63,322 bases of DNA, taken from positions 1 to 63,322 of the forward strand of contig CAMCXO010000014.1 of assembly GCA_945883565.1 (NCBI GenBank), read 5' to 3'. A model generated the notes under the pieces. That model was not told the DNA's origin. It ran no database searches and saw only the letters and a program-made list of their open reading frames with translations. Position numbers and translations under genes: made by a program. This DNA comes from Chryseobacterium gleum. Its GTDB lineage: Bacteria > Bacteroidota > Bacteroidia > Flavobacteriales > Schleiferiaceae. Numbering within the stretch: the stretch's first letter is position 1; each line of letters starts with the position of its first letter. This document shows, in pieces, positions 1 to 7,990 of this stretch.

Positions 1-130
1 GCCTATTAACTGCATTTTGAGGGGGTCAAAAAAAACAACAAAGAAATCCACACAAAAAAACAAAAGCTCTTAAAAAGCCTCAATTAAAGCCAAATTTTAA
101 ACTTTTGGTTTAATCTTCGAATTCATGTAA

Positions 131-272
131 AAGTTGTGCAACAGGCACAGGCGTTTGGCTCAATGGCGGGCGAAGTGGTTAATTGAACATTCTACCTCGC
201 ATCATCTTTTGTGGTGTAGTGACAGTTTAGTGCTCCGAAATCCGCCACTGCGCCAAGCGCCAAACCGTTACC
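131..272 (-). repeat. attC-like imperfect hairpin element, copy 1
   Basis: Read on the minus strand, this begins TAACGGTTTGGC and ends GCCTGTTGCACAACTT. Its two ends can fold on each other: GTTTGGC (153-159) pairs with GCCAAAC (259-265), and TGGCGG (164-169) with CCGCCA (242-247), leaving about 70 nt of less paired sequence. A related but shorter element lies in the opposite orientation after the Fic gene (1811-1843), and a third relative lies at 5440-5531. The shape recalls integron attC sites, but the GTTRRRY core is imperfect and no integrase is present, so this is only a resemblance. Confidence 0.45.
132..148. repeat. 17-bp terminal inverted repeat, left copy
   Basis: AGTTGTGCAACAGGCAC here is the exact reverse complement of 1827-1843. 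The pair brackets the Fic gene and repeat copy A, enclosing about 1.7 kb. Within the motif GTTG and CAAC are themselves complementary. Confidence 0.7.
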
Positions 273-304
273 ACCAATACTAAATCGTATTTCATAATAA
301 GCTG

Positions 305-545
305 CCCTCCTTTTCAAGTAGGAGCATCCGAAGGGGAAAGTTCAGCGGTTAAACGCAGTTCAATCTATGGAATAAGTCCTTGAAAATGCGAATAACCTTT
401 ACTCCCCTACTTTAGAGCTGCTTATATGGTACATATTCCGGAAAGCAACCACCCCCTGCGCACTCCCCTCCTTGGTAATCAGAGGAACTACTTGGGTGGC
501 AAACATTGTTCACAAACTGCCAAAACAATCAACCCCGCTCTTGGG
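305..545. repeat. ~205-bp dispersed repeat, copy A
   Basis: The core at 341-545 matches 2031-2234 in direct orientation with only scattered differences by eye, starting TTCAGCGGTTAAA and ending near CAAAACAATCAACC. The outer part (305-340) carries the CTCCTTTTCAAG...CCGAAGGGG motif also seen at 1960-1990. Copies A and B flank the Fic gene. The 75-codon reading frame at 426-653 lies mostly in this repeat and is not considered a gene. The rest of 1-770 shows no convincing coding sequence. Confidence 0.75.
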
Positions 546-721
546 AAGCTGGACCCATCATGGTGGCTATGTTTTGTCAAAAGATTGTACGCTTTGCTAA
601 AAATAAATGCCAGCGGCAGCTACTATCTTACGCATGTTAAACGGTTCTGTTAAAGGCTTGCGTCCAAATGCACTTGCCTACCCATCCCCGAAAGCGCTGC
701 AAGCCATTATCGTTTCACAAA

Positions 722-749
722 CGTATCATTACGTATCATATCGTATCAT
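722..749. promoter_or_regulatory. three CGTATCAT direct repeats, 10-bp period
   Basis: CGTATCAT occurs at 722-729, 732-739 and 742-749, exactly one helical turn apart, and ends 21 bp before the Fic start codon. Same-face direct repeats of this kind usually bind a multimeric DNA-binding protein. The Fic protein has a C-terminal winged-helix-like segment, so autoregulation is a possible reading. No clean TAnnTTTG box was seen; TACTTTTA just downstream is one mismatch away. Confidence 0.55.
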
Positions 750-770
750 TCTTCTTGTTACTTTTACTCA

Positions 771-1811
771 ATGAGCAAATCTGTATACAATTTAACTCTT
801 GATATCGACTGGAATTTAATAGGCATGATAAGTCAAATCGATCGATTCGATGCATCTTGGAGTTCAATTGAAAAAAGAGAAGGCCAAAGTCTGAAACAAC
901 TTAAGTCAATTGCCACAGTTCTCAGCGTTGGTGCTTCAACACGAATTGAAGGATCAATATTAACAGATCAAGAAGTTGACTCCCTATTGCAGAATATTGA
1001 CATCTCAAAATTGGAAGATAGAGATTCGCAGGAAGTTGTAGGCTACTTTGAAACCTTTGATACAATATCCGAGTCTTATGCTGAAATAAGTATAACCGAA
1101 AACAGTTTAATAAATCTGCATAAAATACTTATGAGATTTAGTAAGAAAGATGAATGGCATAAAGGCGAATATAAAAAACACAGCAATGCCGTTGAAGCAA
1201 GTAATCCAGATGGATCAAAACAAATAATCTTTGAAACCACACCGGCAGGATTTCAGACAGAGGCCGCAATGAGAAACCTGATTTTATGGTATAATTCCGA
1301 TGGAGAAACTCATCCATTGGTTAAATGCGCACTATTTACATATGAGTTCTTGAGTATTCATCCTTTTCAAGATGGAAACGGCAGATTGAGCAGACTAATT
1401 TCATCATTATTATTGCTTAAACATGGTTATAGTTGGATTCAATACATAAGTTTGGAGCATGAAATAGAAAAAAGGAAGCTGGAATATTATCGTGTACTGC
1501 GAAATTGCCAATCACAAAGACCCAATGAAAATATAAGCGAATGGGTTAATTTCTTTTTTGATGCCATTTTAAATGTTCAATCTAATTTGTTGAAGAAGTT
1601 AGACTCTCAAGGAAATCAGAATCAATTATCACCTAAGGAAAAGGCAATCATTATTTATATTCAGAACAATCCAGGATGTAAATCAAGCGAGATTTCTAAG
1701 AAATTAAACATTCCGAATCCTACCATTAAAAGACTTTTGGGGGTACTTGTAAATATGAATTTAATCGCAAAACATGGAACAGGACCCGGAACTAACTACT
1801 CTTCAGTTTAA
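771..1811 (+). CDS. Fic family protein (putative AMP transferase) with C-terminal wHTH
   Basis: A 346-residue cytoplasmic Fic-domain protein. The catalytic motif HPFQDGNGRLSR is complete at about residues 197-208 (His197 general base, Asp201 for metal, Arg205/208 for phosphates). Upstream, STRIEG at 56-61 fits the (S/T)xxxE(G/N) inhibitory-helix motif, so this is an auto-inhibited class II Fic enzyme carrying its own inhibitor. The C-terminal 60 residues (SPKEKAIIIYI onward) look like a winged helix, as in many bacterial Fic-HTH proteins. Family knowledge suggests transfer of AMP from ATP to a protein hydroxyl; the target is unknown. The gene is much more AT-rich than the genes after 5.5 kb and sits between inverted and direct repeats, which suggests horizontal acquisition. 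No separate antitoxin gene is visible. Confidence 0.93.
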   Translation: MSKSVYNLTLDIDWNLIGMISQIDRFDASWSSIEKREGQSLKQLKSIATVLSVGASTRIEGSILTDQEVDSLLQNIDISKLEDRDSQEVVGYFETFDTISESYAEISITENSLINLHKILMRFSKKDEWHKGEYKKHSNAVEASNPDGSKQIIFETTPAGFQTEAAMRNLILWYNSDGETHPLVKCALFTYEFLSIHPFQDGNGRLSRLISSLLLLKHGYSWIQYISLEHEIEKRKLEYYRVLRNCQSQRPNENISEWVNFFFDAILNVQSNLLKKLDSQGNQNQLSPKEKAIIIYIQNNPGCKSSEISKKLNIPNPTIKRLLGVLVNMNLIAKHGTGPGTNYSSV

Positions 1812-1843
1812 CGGCTTGTAACAGCCGTGCCTGTTGCACAACT
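1811..1843 (+). repeat. short attC-like hairpin plus right 17-bp inverted repeat
   Basis: Directly at the Fic stop codon, ACGGCT/AGCCGT form a perfect 6-bp stem with a 6-nt loop (1811-1828). This is followed by GTGCCTGTTGCACAACT at 1827-1843, the exact inverse of 132-148. The order TAACGG...TGCCTGTTGCACAACT matches the minus-strand reading of 131-272 with the middle deleted. Confidence 0.6.
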
Positions 1844-1959
1844 CGAATGGTGTAAACTTAACGGCTATTTTTTGATCGGACAGTCTTCTATAAAGGAGCT
1901 CTAATTACCTGTTTATCCATAATTAATTTGTATTTTTTAACTGTACTACAAATAACTAT

Positions 1960-2234
1960 CCTCCTTTTCAAGGAGGAGTACCCGAAGGGGGAGGTGGTTT
2001 CAGCACTCATCCATTACCCGAAGGGATAAGTTCAGCGGTTAAATGCAGTACTAACTATGGAATAAGCCCTTGAAAATGCGAATAACCTTTACTCCCCTAC
2101 TTTAGAGCTGCTTATTTGGTACATATTCCGGAAAGCAACCACCCCTGCGCTCTCCCCTCCTTGGTAATCAGAGGGGCTACATGGGTGGCAAACATTGTTC
2201 ACAAGCTGCCAAAACAATCAACCGCGTTCTTGGT
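1960..2234. repeat. ~205-bp dispersed repeat, copy B
   Basis: Direct repeat of 305-545; the aligned core is 2031-2234. The left end has CTCCTTTTCAAGGAGGAG, a self-complementary stretch, followed by ACCCGAAGGGGG. An additional CCGAAGGG segment (about 1990-2030) is inserted relative to copy A. Recombination between A and B would remove the Fic gene. Confidence 0.75.
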
Positions 2235-2264
2235 GTAAGCTCACCAAAAATCAAAGCCCTGTGC

Positions 2265-2404
2265 TACTCAGTAAGCCCATTGCCCTCGCTGGTAAAAAAA
2301 GAAGCCTATTACTGAATATTTTTTAGGTCTAACGAATGCAGATAAATCCTGCGGTTATCGGCTTTCGTTTCTTAACTTTTGGCTTTCTTGCCCTATCTCA
2401 GAAG
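2265..2404. repeat. ~140-bp dispersed repeat, copy 1
   Basis: From TACTCAGTAAGCCCATTG to CCCTATCTCAGAAG. It matches 4753-4891 in direct orientation with few differences. It includes a GATAAATCCTGCGG...ATCGGCTTTCG segment. The remainder of the gap 1844-2665 holds repeat copy B and AT-rich sequence with no gene that I can support. Confidence 0.7.
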
Positions 2405-2665
2405 TTGCTACCGAAATAAAAAACATTGAAATCAGCCCGATTTGTAGGCCTAAACCAACTCCCGCTTTCACAACCCCAAAAGCGAACCCATTAAAAAACC
2501 ACCCCTTTCAACTTACCCATTGCCACAAAGCATTACTCACAGCTAAGTTCAATAAATAAATATCAAACCCTACATTTACAACATATTTTGAAAGCGGCTA
2601 AATTTTAACCAAACCAATCTAAAAAGGCTAAAAATTAAGAGTAATTAATTATAAATTACACCCTT

Positions 2666-4450
2666 ATGAAATCAACTGTGATAAAAACATTGCTTTTATT
2701 TTCAATATTATCATTTGGTCAGAATAAAGAAAGCTATCAAGAATACTACGATTCTTTAATGACAACTGGGAATTATGATGAATTAATTGTTTTTTTTAAT
2801 AAAGAACTCGAAAAACACCCCAAAAGCGAAGACATACTTAGAAGTATCGGTTTTGTGCACATTGCCAAAAACAATCTCGATCTTGGAGAAAAATACTATT
2901 TCGAGGCGCTGTCAATAAATCCTAAATGCGCTCGATGCTATATGAATATTGGCCGGGTACATGCATTAAGAGGAAACAACGAAAAAGCCCTCGAATTTTA
3001 TCAAAAAGCCATAAATGTCGACCCTAATGATGCGTTATTATACGCCACCCGAGCACTGACAAAAGAAAAACTTGGTGATAAGTTTGGAGCACTAAGAGAC
3101 CATGACCAAGCCATTAAAAGCAATCCACAAAACCCGGATTATTATATTTACCGAGCTGAATATAATGGACGTAGCGGTTACCCTTCTTTGGCTTTAGCCG
3201 ATTTTTCAAAAGCCATTGAATTAGGCCAAAATCAATTCAACCCTCTGTTGAAGCGAGCGATGTTCTACTATGAACAAAAAAGGTTTGAAGAAGCCTTGAA
3301 GGACATTAACCAAGCTTTGGCAATCGATAGCAATCAATTCGTTTTATACAATGTTAGGGGTTCTATTTTTAGCGCGATGAACGACCATCGCAAAGCAATA
3401 AACGACTACAACAAAGCCATTTTCTTGAATAAAAATGTTTATTTACTATATTTAAACAGAGCCAATTCGTTCTATCAAATGGAAAATCTCGACGCTTCAT
3501 GCAACGATTATTTCACTGTTAATACTTTACTCGATAACGGCATTTTCTTGGATCAACAAACTATTGATAATATAAATACCCATATTCAAGAAATCTGCGA
3601 CTCGTCTTATCCAAGCTTTTATTATCAAAGGGGGATAGGATTCTATAATTTAGATGAGTTTCAAAAAGCGCTTAATATCTATACTTCAGGACTTCTCAGA
3701 TTTCCTAATCACGCTATGATGCTTAATTTTAAAGGAAATGCCCACTTGAAATTGTACCAATTCGAAAAAGCCATTGATTGCTTTAAACTGTCATTACAAT
3801 TCAAAGAAAGCCTTCTCGAAGAAGTTAAAGAGAATCCGAGATTTAATAATGCCCCGGATGATGTTGTCAATGAATTCTTCTACGGGTCAATTGCCTCAAC
3901 CCATTTCAATATTTCAAAATGTCTTGCGAGTCTAGGCCAATATAATGAAGCATTGGAAGAAATAAATTTAGCCCTAAAAACAGCCCCTCTTGTAAAGGGT
4001 CTTCACATTGAAGATTATTATGATCTAAAAGGAAGTATCCAATTGATGAAAGGAAATTTTGAACAGGCTATTCTAGAATTTGATCAAAGCATAGATATAA
4101 ACAGCAACATGCACTTTGCCTATATAAATCGTGCAATTGCCAAGGTTAGACTACAGGAAAAAGTAAAAACAAAAGAGCACATACTTCAAGGAAATTTCAT
4201 GAGCCAACATCTAAACATTAAATGGAATTCATTAAAGCAGTCGTCTTTAGAAAAATCGGAATCGGGTTTGTTATCAGCCTTGGCCGATTGTAATAGGGCT
4301 ATAGAAATCAACAATAATTTTGACTATGCCTATTACATTCGTGGTCAAATTAAGCTGCTACTTAACCAAAATGATTATTGCTTCGATTTGCTGACCGCAA
4401 AGGAACTCGGATATGAAGTGGAAGAGGATCTCATATTAAACTGTTTGTAG
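2666..4450 (+). CDS. secreted tetratricopeptide-repeat protein
   Basis: 594 residues with an N-terminal signal peptide (MKSTVIKTLLLFSILSFG, cleavage probably before Gln19). The rest is nearly all helical TPR repeats: units such as KALEFYQKAINVDPNDALLY and KAINDYNKAIFLNKNVYLLY recur at a 34-residue period, with about ten or more copies. No catalytic domain is visible. TPR arrays are protein-binding scaffolds, so a periplasmic or cell-surface adaptor is likely; the partner is unknown. Base composition is AT-rich like the Fic gene and unlike the region after 5.5 kb. It stands alone, bordered on both sides by copies of the 140-bp repeat. Confidence 0.88.
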   Translation: MKSTVIKTLLLFSILSFGQNKESYQEYYDSLMTTGNYDELIVFFNKELEKHPKSEDILRSIGFVHIAKNNLDLGEKYYFEALSINPKCARCYMNIGRVHALRGNNEKALEFYQKAINVDPNDALLYATRALTKEKLGDKFGALRDHDQAIKSNPQNPDYYIYRAEYNGRSGYPSLALADFSKAIELGQNQFNPLLKRAMFYYEQKRFEEALKDINQALAIDSNQFVLYNVRGSIFSAMNDHRKAINDYNKAIFLNKNVYLLYLNRANSFYQMENLDASCNDYFTVNTLLDNGIFLDQQTIDNINTHIQEICDSSYPSFYYQRGIGFYNLDEFQKALNIYTSGLLRFPNHAMMLNFKGNAHLKLYQFEKAIDCFKLSLQFKESLLEEVKENPRFNNAPDDVVNEFFYGSIASTHFNISKCLASLGQYNEALEEINLALKTAPLVKGLHIEDYYDLKGSIQLMKGNFEQAILEFDQSIDINSNMHFAYINRAIAKVRLQEKVKTKEHILQGNFMSQHLNIKWNSLKQSSLEKSESGLLSALADCNRAIEINNNFDYAYYIRGQIKLLLNQNDYCFDLLTAKELGYEVEEDLILNCL

Positions 4451-4643
4451 TACGGAGATTAGTCTAAGCGGCATATTTTACCCTAGCTTGATGACTTATA
4501 TAATCGAATTCTCCTTAAACTCTTAGGTCTACCGCCAATCCCCCTTTTTTTAGAATAAACAAACAGCAATGCCACTCAACCCACCGTATTCTTTCTATTT
4601 CATGCATTGCCCTATACTAATTAACAGCCATTTAAATCAAATC

Positions 4644-4802
4644 ATGTAGAAAATTGCCATAATTCCGCTCGCACTGCTTCCAATAGGAAAAGCAATAGCA
4701 CAAAAAGATCTCAATGAAATTCCTGTTTTTAACTCTATATCAACTAAGGAGGTACTCAGTAAGCCCATTGCCCACTCTGGTAAAAAAAAAGCTTGCTACT
4801 GA
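4644..4802 (+). pseudogene. 5' remnant of a secreted-protein gene
   Basis: After ATG (4644) an in-frame TAG follows at once (4647), and from 4650 the frame reads a typical signal peptide, KIAIIPLALLPIGKAIAQ, then KDLNEIPVFNSISTKEVLSK and a stop at 4800-4802. The frame runs into the 140-bp repeat at 4753. I read this as the start of a secreted-protein gene inactivated by a nonsense change at codon 2 and truncated by the repeat. The overlapping frame at 4714-4932 lies in another phase across the repeat and is not considered real. Confidence 0.5.
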
Positions 4803-4891
4803 ATATTTTTTAGGTCTAATGAAAGCCGATAAATCCTGCGGCTATCGGCTTTCGTTTCTTAACTTTCGGTATTATTGCCCTATCTCAGAAG
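4753..4891. repeat. ~140-bp dispersed repeat, copy 2
   Basis: Direct copy of 2265-2404; both begin TACTCAGTAAGCCCATTG and end CCCTATCTCAGAAG. With copy 1 it brackets the TPR gene (2.35 kb between them). The stretch 4451-4643 otherwise holds AT-rich sequence without a recognisable gene. Confidence 0.7.
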
Positions 4892-4949
4892 AAGCAGTCG
4901 AAAACAAATTAGAAGATGCTTTTCTTAAATAAATCATTGTTTCCCTTTT

Positions 4950-5171
4950 ATGAAAATAAAGAACTTATTACTTAAAAACCAAAAATACCTGCTAATTGTA
5001 GCCCTGCTGCTATCCTCAATGGCGATATCTATAAAGAAATCAAACGGTCAAATTAATCTGCTGCTGCAAGAATACTTCATCTTCTTGGCACTAATCTGTA
5101 TAGGATTCTATCTGTATGCCCAAAGAAAGAATTTAAACCAATCTCCACCATCACCACACAACCATTTATAA
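4950..5171 (+). CDS. small predicted membrane protein
   Basis: 73 codons. Two hydrophobic stretches (about residues 13-27, YLLIVALLLSSMAI, and 40-56, LQEYFIFLALICIGFYLY) are separated by a short polar loop and followed by a polar tail rich in Asn and Pro. It resembles no family that I recognise. It lies just after the 140-bp repeat in the accessory island. Codon content is plausible for this AT-rich region, but a chance frame cannot be excluded. Confidence 0.4.
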   Translation: MKIKNLLLKNQKYLLIVALLLSSMAISIKKSNGQINLLLQEYFIFLALICIGFYLYAQRKNLNQSPPSPHNHL

Positions 5172-5220
5172 CCATAGAAACCTCTAAAATACCGCTGTGA
5201 AATCATAAATAAACGGCGAT

Positions 5221-5248
5221 GTAGAGACGCGATGCATCGCGTCTCTAC
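5221..5248. repeat. perfect 28-bp palindrome
   Basis: GTAGAGACGCGATG at 5221-5234 is followed directly by its exact reverse complement to 5248. It has no loop and no T-tract, so it is not a typical terminator. Very similar GTAGAGACGCG palindromes are, from memory, dispersed in other bacterial genomes including cyanobacteria. It sits in the gene-free gap 5172-5580. Confidence 0.75.
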
Positions 5249-5439
5249 AGAATAATGACAAAATTGTGAACAAAACATGAAACACCCATTTTTCTGTAGA
5301 AATCAAATTCAAAACAAACCAAACCTTAAAAGAGGTGGAGTGATTACCGAAAATGGATCTTAAATAGATTGCCCGAAGGGGTATAAAAATGATTTACAGC
5401 TTCTCAAAATTAAAAAGAAAAACACCGGCCCTTTCAGCA

Positions 5440-5531
5440 TAACGGTTGGTAAACAGCCAACATGATGAACAGGCCTTGACCTTTTGGGTCAAGCCAAAAG
5501 GAACAAGCCCTGCGCCGGCCATTGAGGAGCC
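5440..5531 (+). repeat. attC-like hairpin element, copy 3
   Basis: It begins TAACGGTTGGTAAACAGCC, closely resembling TAACGGCTTGTAACAGCC at 1810-1827. It has an internal perfect stem CTTGACC/GGTCAAG (5475-5481 with 5487-5493). It ends CGCCGGCCATTGAGGAGCC, resembling CGCCCGCCATTGAGCC of the first element read on the minus strand. It marks the right edge of the accessory island. Confidence 0.4.
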
Positions 5532-5543
5532 CAAAGTTTTAAT

Positions 5544-5572
5544 CAAAAAAAAACCGCCCGAAGGCGGTTTTA
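5544..5572 (-). terminator. rho-independent terminator of the lamin-tail gene
   Basis: AAAACCGCC (5550-5558) pairs with GGCGGTTTT (5563-5571). Read on the minus strand the loop is TTCG and the stem runs into a T-tract, 17 bp after the stop codon of the gene on that strand. Confidence 0.85.
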
Positions 5573-5588
5573 ATTAGGTGAACAGAAT

Positions 5589-7832
5589 TTACTGTTTCAC
5601 CACTTTGATACGTTGAATGCTTTCGCCCGTTTCAACTTCTACAATGTAGGTGCCGGGAGCGTAAGCAGTGAGGTCGAGCTGGCTGATGCCAGCCGTAGCG
5701 GTGGCGCTTTGAAGAATTCGGCCTTGTATGTCGCGCAATTGCAAGCGGCTGCCTTCAGAGGCTTCTATGTTGATGTAAGCGCTGCTTGGATTGGGATATA
5801 CGTTTAGGCTGTTTAACATGGCGTCTGGGGCTTCATCGGTTTTGTTGCCTCCTGCGCCCAGGTTACGGTCGCGGCGGTTAGACCAAGCCGAATTGCGGGC
5901 TCCGCTGCCTGCATCGTAACGGCTGCGTACGTTAAAGCGGTAAAGTTTTCCGGGGGTTAATCCGGTTACAGCCAAACTGGTATCGGTAATGCCGGTAACG
6001 GTGTTTACCAATACGTTGTCGGTTACATTGCGTATGCGAACCTGGTAGTTAATAACCCCTGGCATTAAGCTTCCATTGCTTCTTGGGCGGTTCCAAAGAG
6101 GCTTGAAACCATTAGGCGATTGGTTAACCGCGCTAATAAGGTTAGGGATGTAGGCGGTATCTAAACCGGCAATGGTGAAGGCACCCACAGAATCGCTTTG
6201 GCAATTGAAATCGTCGTATACGCGAATGCTGTAGTTACCGGCTGTTAATTGGTTGAACCCGGCATTGCGGCGGTTGCTAAGCAAACTGCTGCTGCTGTTT
6301 GGGTAAACGAGTTCTACATCGTAAAGCGATTTGCCGCCCGAAATATTGAATACATTAACGCGGGCGCTGTTGGCCGGAAGGGCATCGAGCTCGGTGGCCT
6401 GAAACACATTGTAGCTGTAAGTAGGGCTTTCGCATACAATGGTAAAGGTTTGGGTGCACGAAAAATTGCCGGTATTGCCTGCGCTTATGTAGTACTCGTA
6501 AGTGCCGGGCATGCGATTTTGCAACAATTTGCTGGTGGTGCTCGAAGAGGTACTTAACCAAGCGGTATCGCCCTGCAAACGGTAGCGAATAACATAACTT
6601 GAAACGCTTTGGCTGGCCCAGCTAAACTGCACCCGATAATTACCTGTGGCACTGGCACTGGTGGTAAAAGCGGGGTTGCATATGGCAATGGGCGGATTAA
6701 AAGTGGTGTTGAAAGCGGTGCCATTTACCATGGTGCCCGGAGAGAAAAGCACGGAAGTGTTGGTGCCGTGTTGTTCGAAGTTTCCGGTTAAATCGGGATT
6801 GCGGGTATAACTTTCGTTGGGGTTGTTAGACAAGATATCGGAATCGAAAGTGAGAACGGTTTTGCCTTGTGAATTCTTAATAACAATTACTTCTCCGCTG
6901 TTATTAAGATTAAGCCCAACCACACCGGTATCGGCGGTAAGCACAATAGCACCACCAAACGAACCGGTTGGATTGCCTCCACCGAATACCACCAAGGCGC
7001 CTCCCGGAGGAATAATGGTATTGGCCGGAATGGTATAGCGCAATTGACCGTAAATGGTATCGTCCCAAATTTGATAACCGCCGGCATTGTAGTTTACCGA
7101 ATCGGTATTGATGAATTCGATAAAAGAATCTTCTTCTTGTCCATAAACCCCATCGCCATTGGCGTCGCCGTCGAGGGCGTTGTTAGAAGGGTCGTACAAC
7201 ACCTCGTTTATTATTAAAGGCGTAAGAATTACAACGGGAGGTGGTGGAGAAACAAAAGTGGTATCGAAAGGCGTACCGTCTAGACGGGTGCCTGGTGAGA
7301 AATACAAGGGGGTGTTGGTGCTATGCTGTTCGAAGGCACCACTGATATCAGGGTTTCGGGTATAGCTTTCGTTGGGGTTGTCGGAAAGGGCGTCGCTGTT
7401 GAAGGTGAGAACCGTTTGACCCATGGGGTTTTTTATGGCAATTATTTCGCCGCTGTTGTTAAGGCTAAGACCAAGAGGGCTAACACTGGCCGAAAGCACC
7501 ACGGCACCGCCAAATTGACCCACCGGATTGCCACCGCCAAAAACAACTAAAGCACCACCTGGGGGCACCAAGGTATTGGCCGGAATGGTGTAACGCAAGC
7601 TTCCGCTTATGGTGTCGTCCCAAATTTGGTAACCACTCATATCGAAATCGTAAATACCGGTGTTAACGAATTCTATAAATTCATCGTTTTGTTGCGAGTA
7701 AACGCCATCGCCATTGGCGTCGCCGTCAAGGCCGTTGTTAGAGGGGTCGTACAGCACCTCATTAATAATTATTTGAGCCGAGCCTGTTAGGCAAATACCG
7801 GCTGCAAACAAAAGACTTAGAAGTTTCTTCAT
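5589..7832 (-). CDS. T9SS-secreted protein with two lamin-tail domains
   Basis: 747 residues. Signal peptide MKKLLSLLFAAGICLTGSAQ. Two lamin-tail (LTD) domains start at about residues 21 and 206. Both open with INEVLYDPSNN and an Asp-rich DGDANGDGVY stretch and close with NPNESYTRNPD...FSPG. Fibronectin-III-like segments follow (about 385-470 and 560-660). The last ~75 residues (LNVYPNPSS... ending RIKVVKQ) are a type A T9SS sorting domain, so the protein should be exported by T9SS and attached to the surface or released. LTDs are thought to bind ligands at the surface or in nucleic-acid-associated proteins; the ligand here is unknown. It is divergent from the MocR operon, and the same LTD block recurs in the gene at 18403. 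Confidence 0.9.
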   Translation of the reverse strand: MKKLLSLLFAAGICLTGSAQIIINEVLYDPSNNGLDGDANGDGVYSQQNDEFIEFVNTGIYDFDMSGYQIWDDTISGSLRYTIPANTLVPPGGALVVFGGGNPVGQFGGAVVLSASVSPLGLSLNNSGEIIAIKNPMGQTVLTFNSDALSDNPNESYTRNPDISGAFEQHSTNTPLYFSPGTRLDGTPFDTTFVSPPPPVVILTPLIINEVLYDPSNNALDGDANGDGVYGQEEDSFIEFINTDSVNYNAGGYQIWDDTIYGQLRYTIPANTIIPPGGALVVFGGGNPTGSFGGAIVLTADTGVVGLNLNNSGEVIVIKNSQGKTVLTFDSDILSNNPNESYTRNPDLTGNFEQHGTNTSVLFSPGTMVNGTAFNTTFNPPIAICNPAFTTSASATGNYRVQFSWASQSVSSYVIRYRLQGDTAWLSTSSSTTSKLLQNRMPGTYEYYISAGNTGNFSCTQTFTIVCESPTYSYNVFQATELDALPANSARVNVFNISGGKSLYDVELVYPNSSSSLLSNRRNAGFNQLTAGNYSIRVYDDFNCQSDSVGAFTIAGLDTAYIPNLISAVNQSPNGFKPLWNRPRSNGSLMPGVINYQVRIRNVTDNVLVNTVTGITDTSLAVTGLTPGKLYRFNVRSRYDAGSGARNSAWSNRRDRNLGAGGNKTDEAPDAMLNSLNVYPNPSSAYINIEASEGSRLQLRDIQGRILQSATATAGISQLDLTAYAPGTYIVEVETGESIQRIKVVKQ

Positions 7833-7870
7833 GCTGGCGGGGTTTTTAGATTAGGTTGTATTGAAGCAAC

Positions 7871-7918
7871 TAAGCAAGCCATTTAAAACACGGTCTGTGC
7901 ATACCAATTCATACCAAA
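7871..7918. promoter_or_regulatory. divergent control region with paired CATACCAAW boxes
   Basis: CATACCAAT at 7900-7908 and CATACCAAA at 7910-7918 are direct repeats one turn apart, between the lamin-tail gene and the MocR gene. The 11-mer GCATACCAATT (7899-7909) recurs exactly at 20799-20809 upstream of the convergent seven-gene operon. A further shared block, TTTAAAACAC (7882-7891), recurs at 20690-20699. MocR proteins are known to bind direct repeats in their own divergent promoters, so these are candidate operators. Confidence 0.55.
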
Positions 7919-7990
7919 TGGTCAATCCAATTGAGCTGTGGTGTTTGAAGCCCAAGCTAAGTGCTTAGTTTCGTTTTGGAAGAACACCCT

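Noticed and set aside
426-653. 75-codon open frame near the left end
   Set aside because: It lies largely inside the ~205-bp repeat, its second copy at 2031-2234 does not preserve the frame, and it has no recognisable protein features.
4714-4932. 72-codon open frame
   Set aside because: Runs across the 140-bp repeat in a different phase from the better-supported broken gene at 4644-4802.
1-5580. Complete integron
   Set aside because: The attC-like elements have imperfect cores, there is no integrase gene in the window and no attI; only the resemblance is reported.
5613-7550. Several open frames on the plus strand opposite the lamin-tail gene
   Set aside because: They are shadows of the biased codon use of the real minus-strand gene, which has a signal peptide, known domains and a sorting tail.
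5620-7800. Repeated segments suggestive of a CRISPR or tandem array
   Set aside because: They are the two lamin-tail domains of one protein, about 550 bp apart, not short regular repeats.
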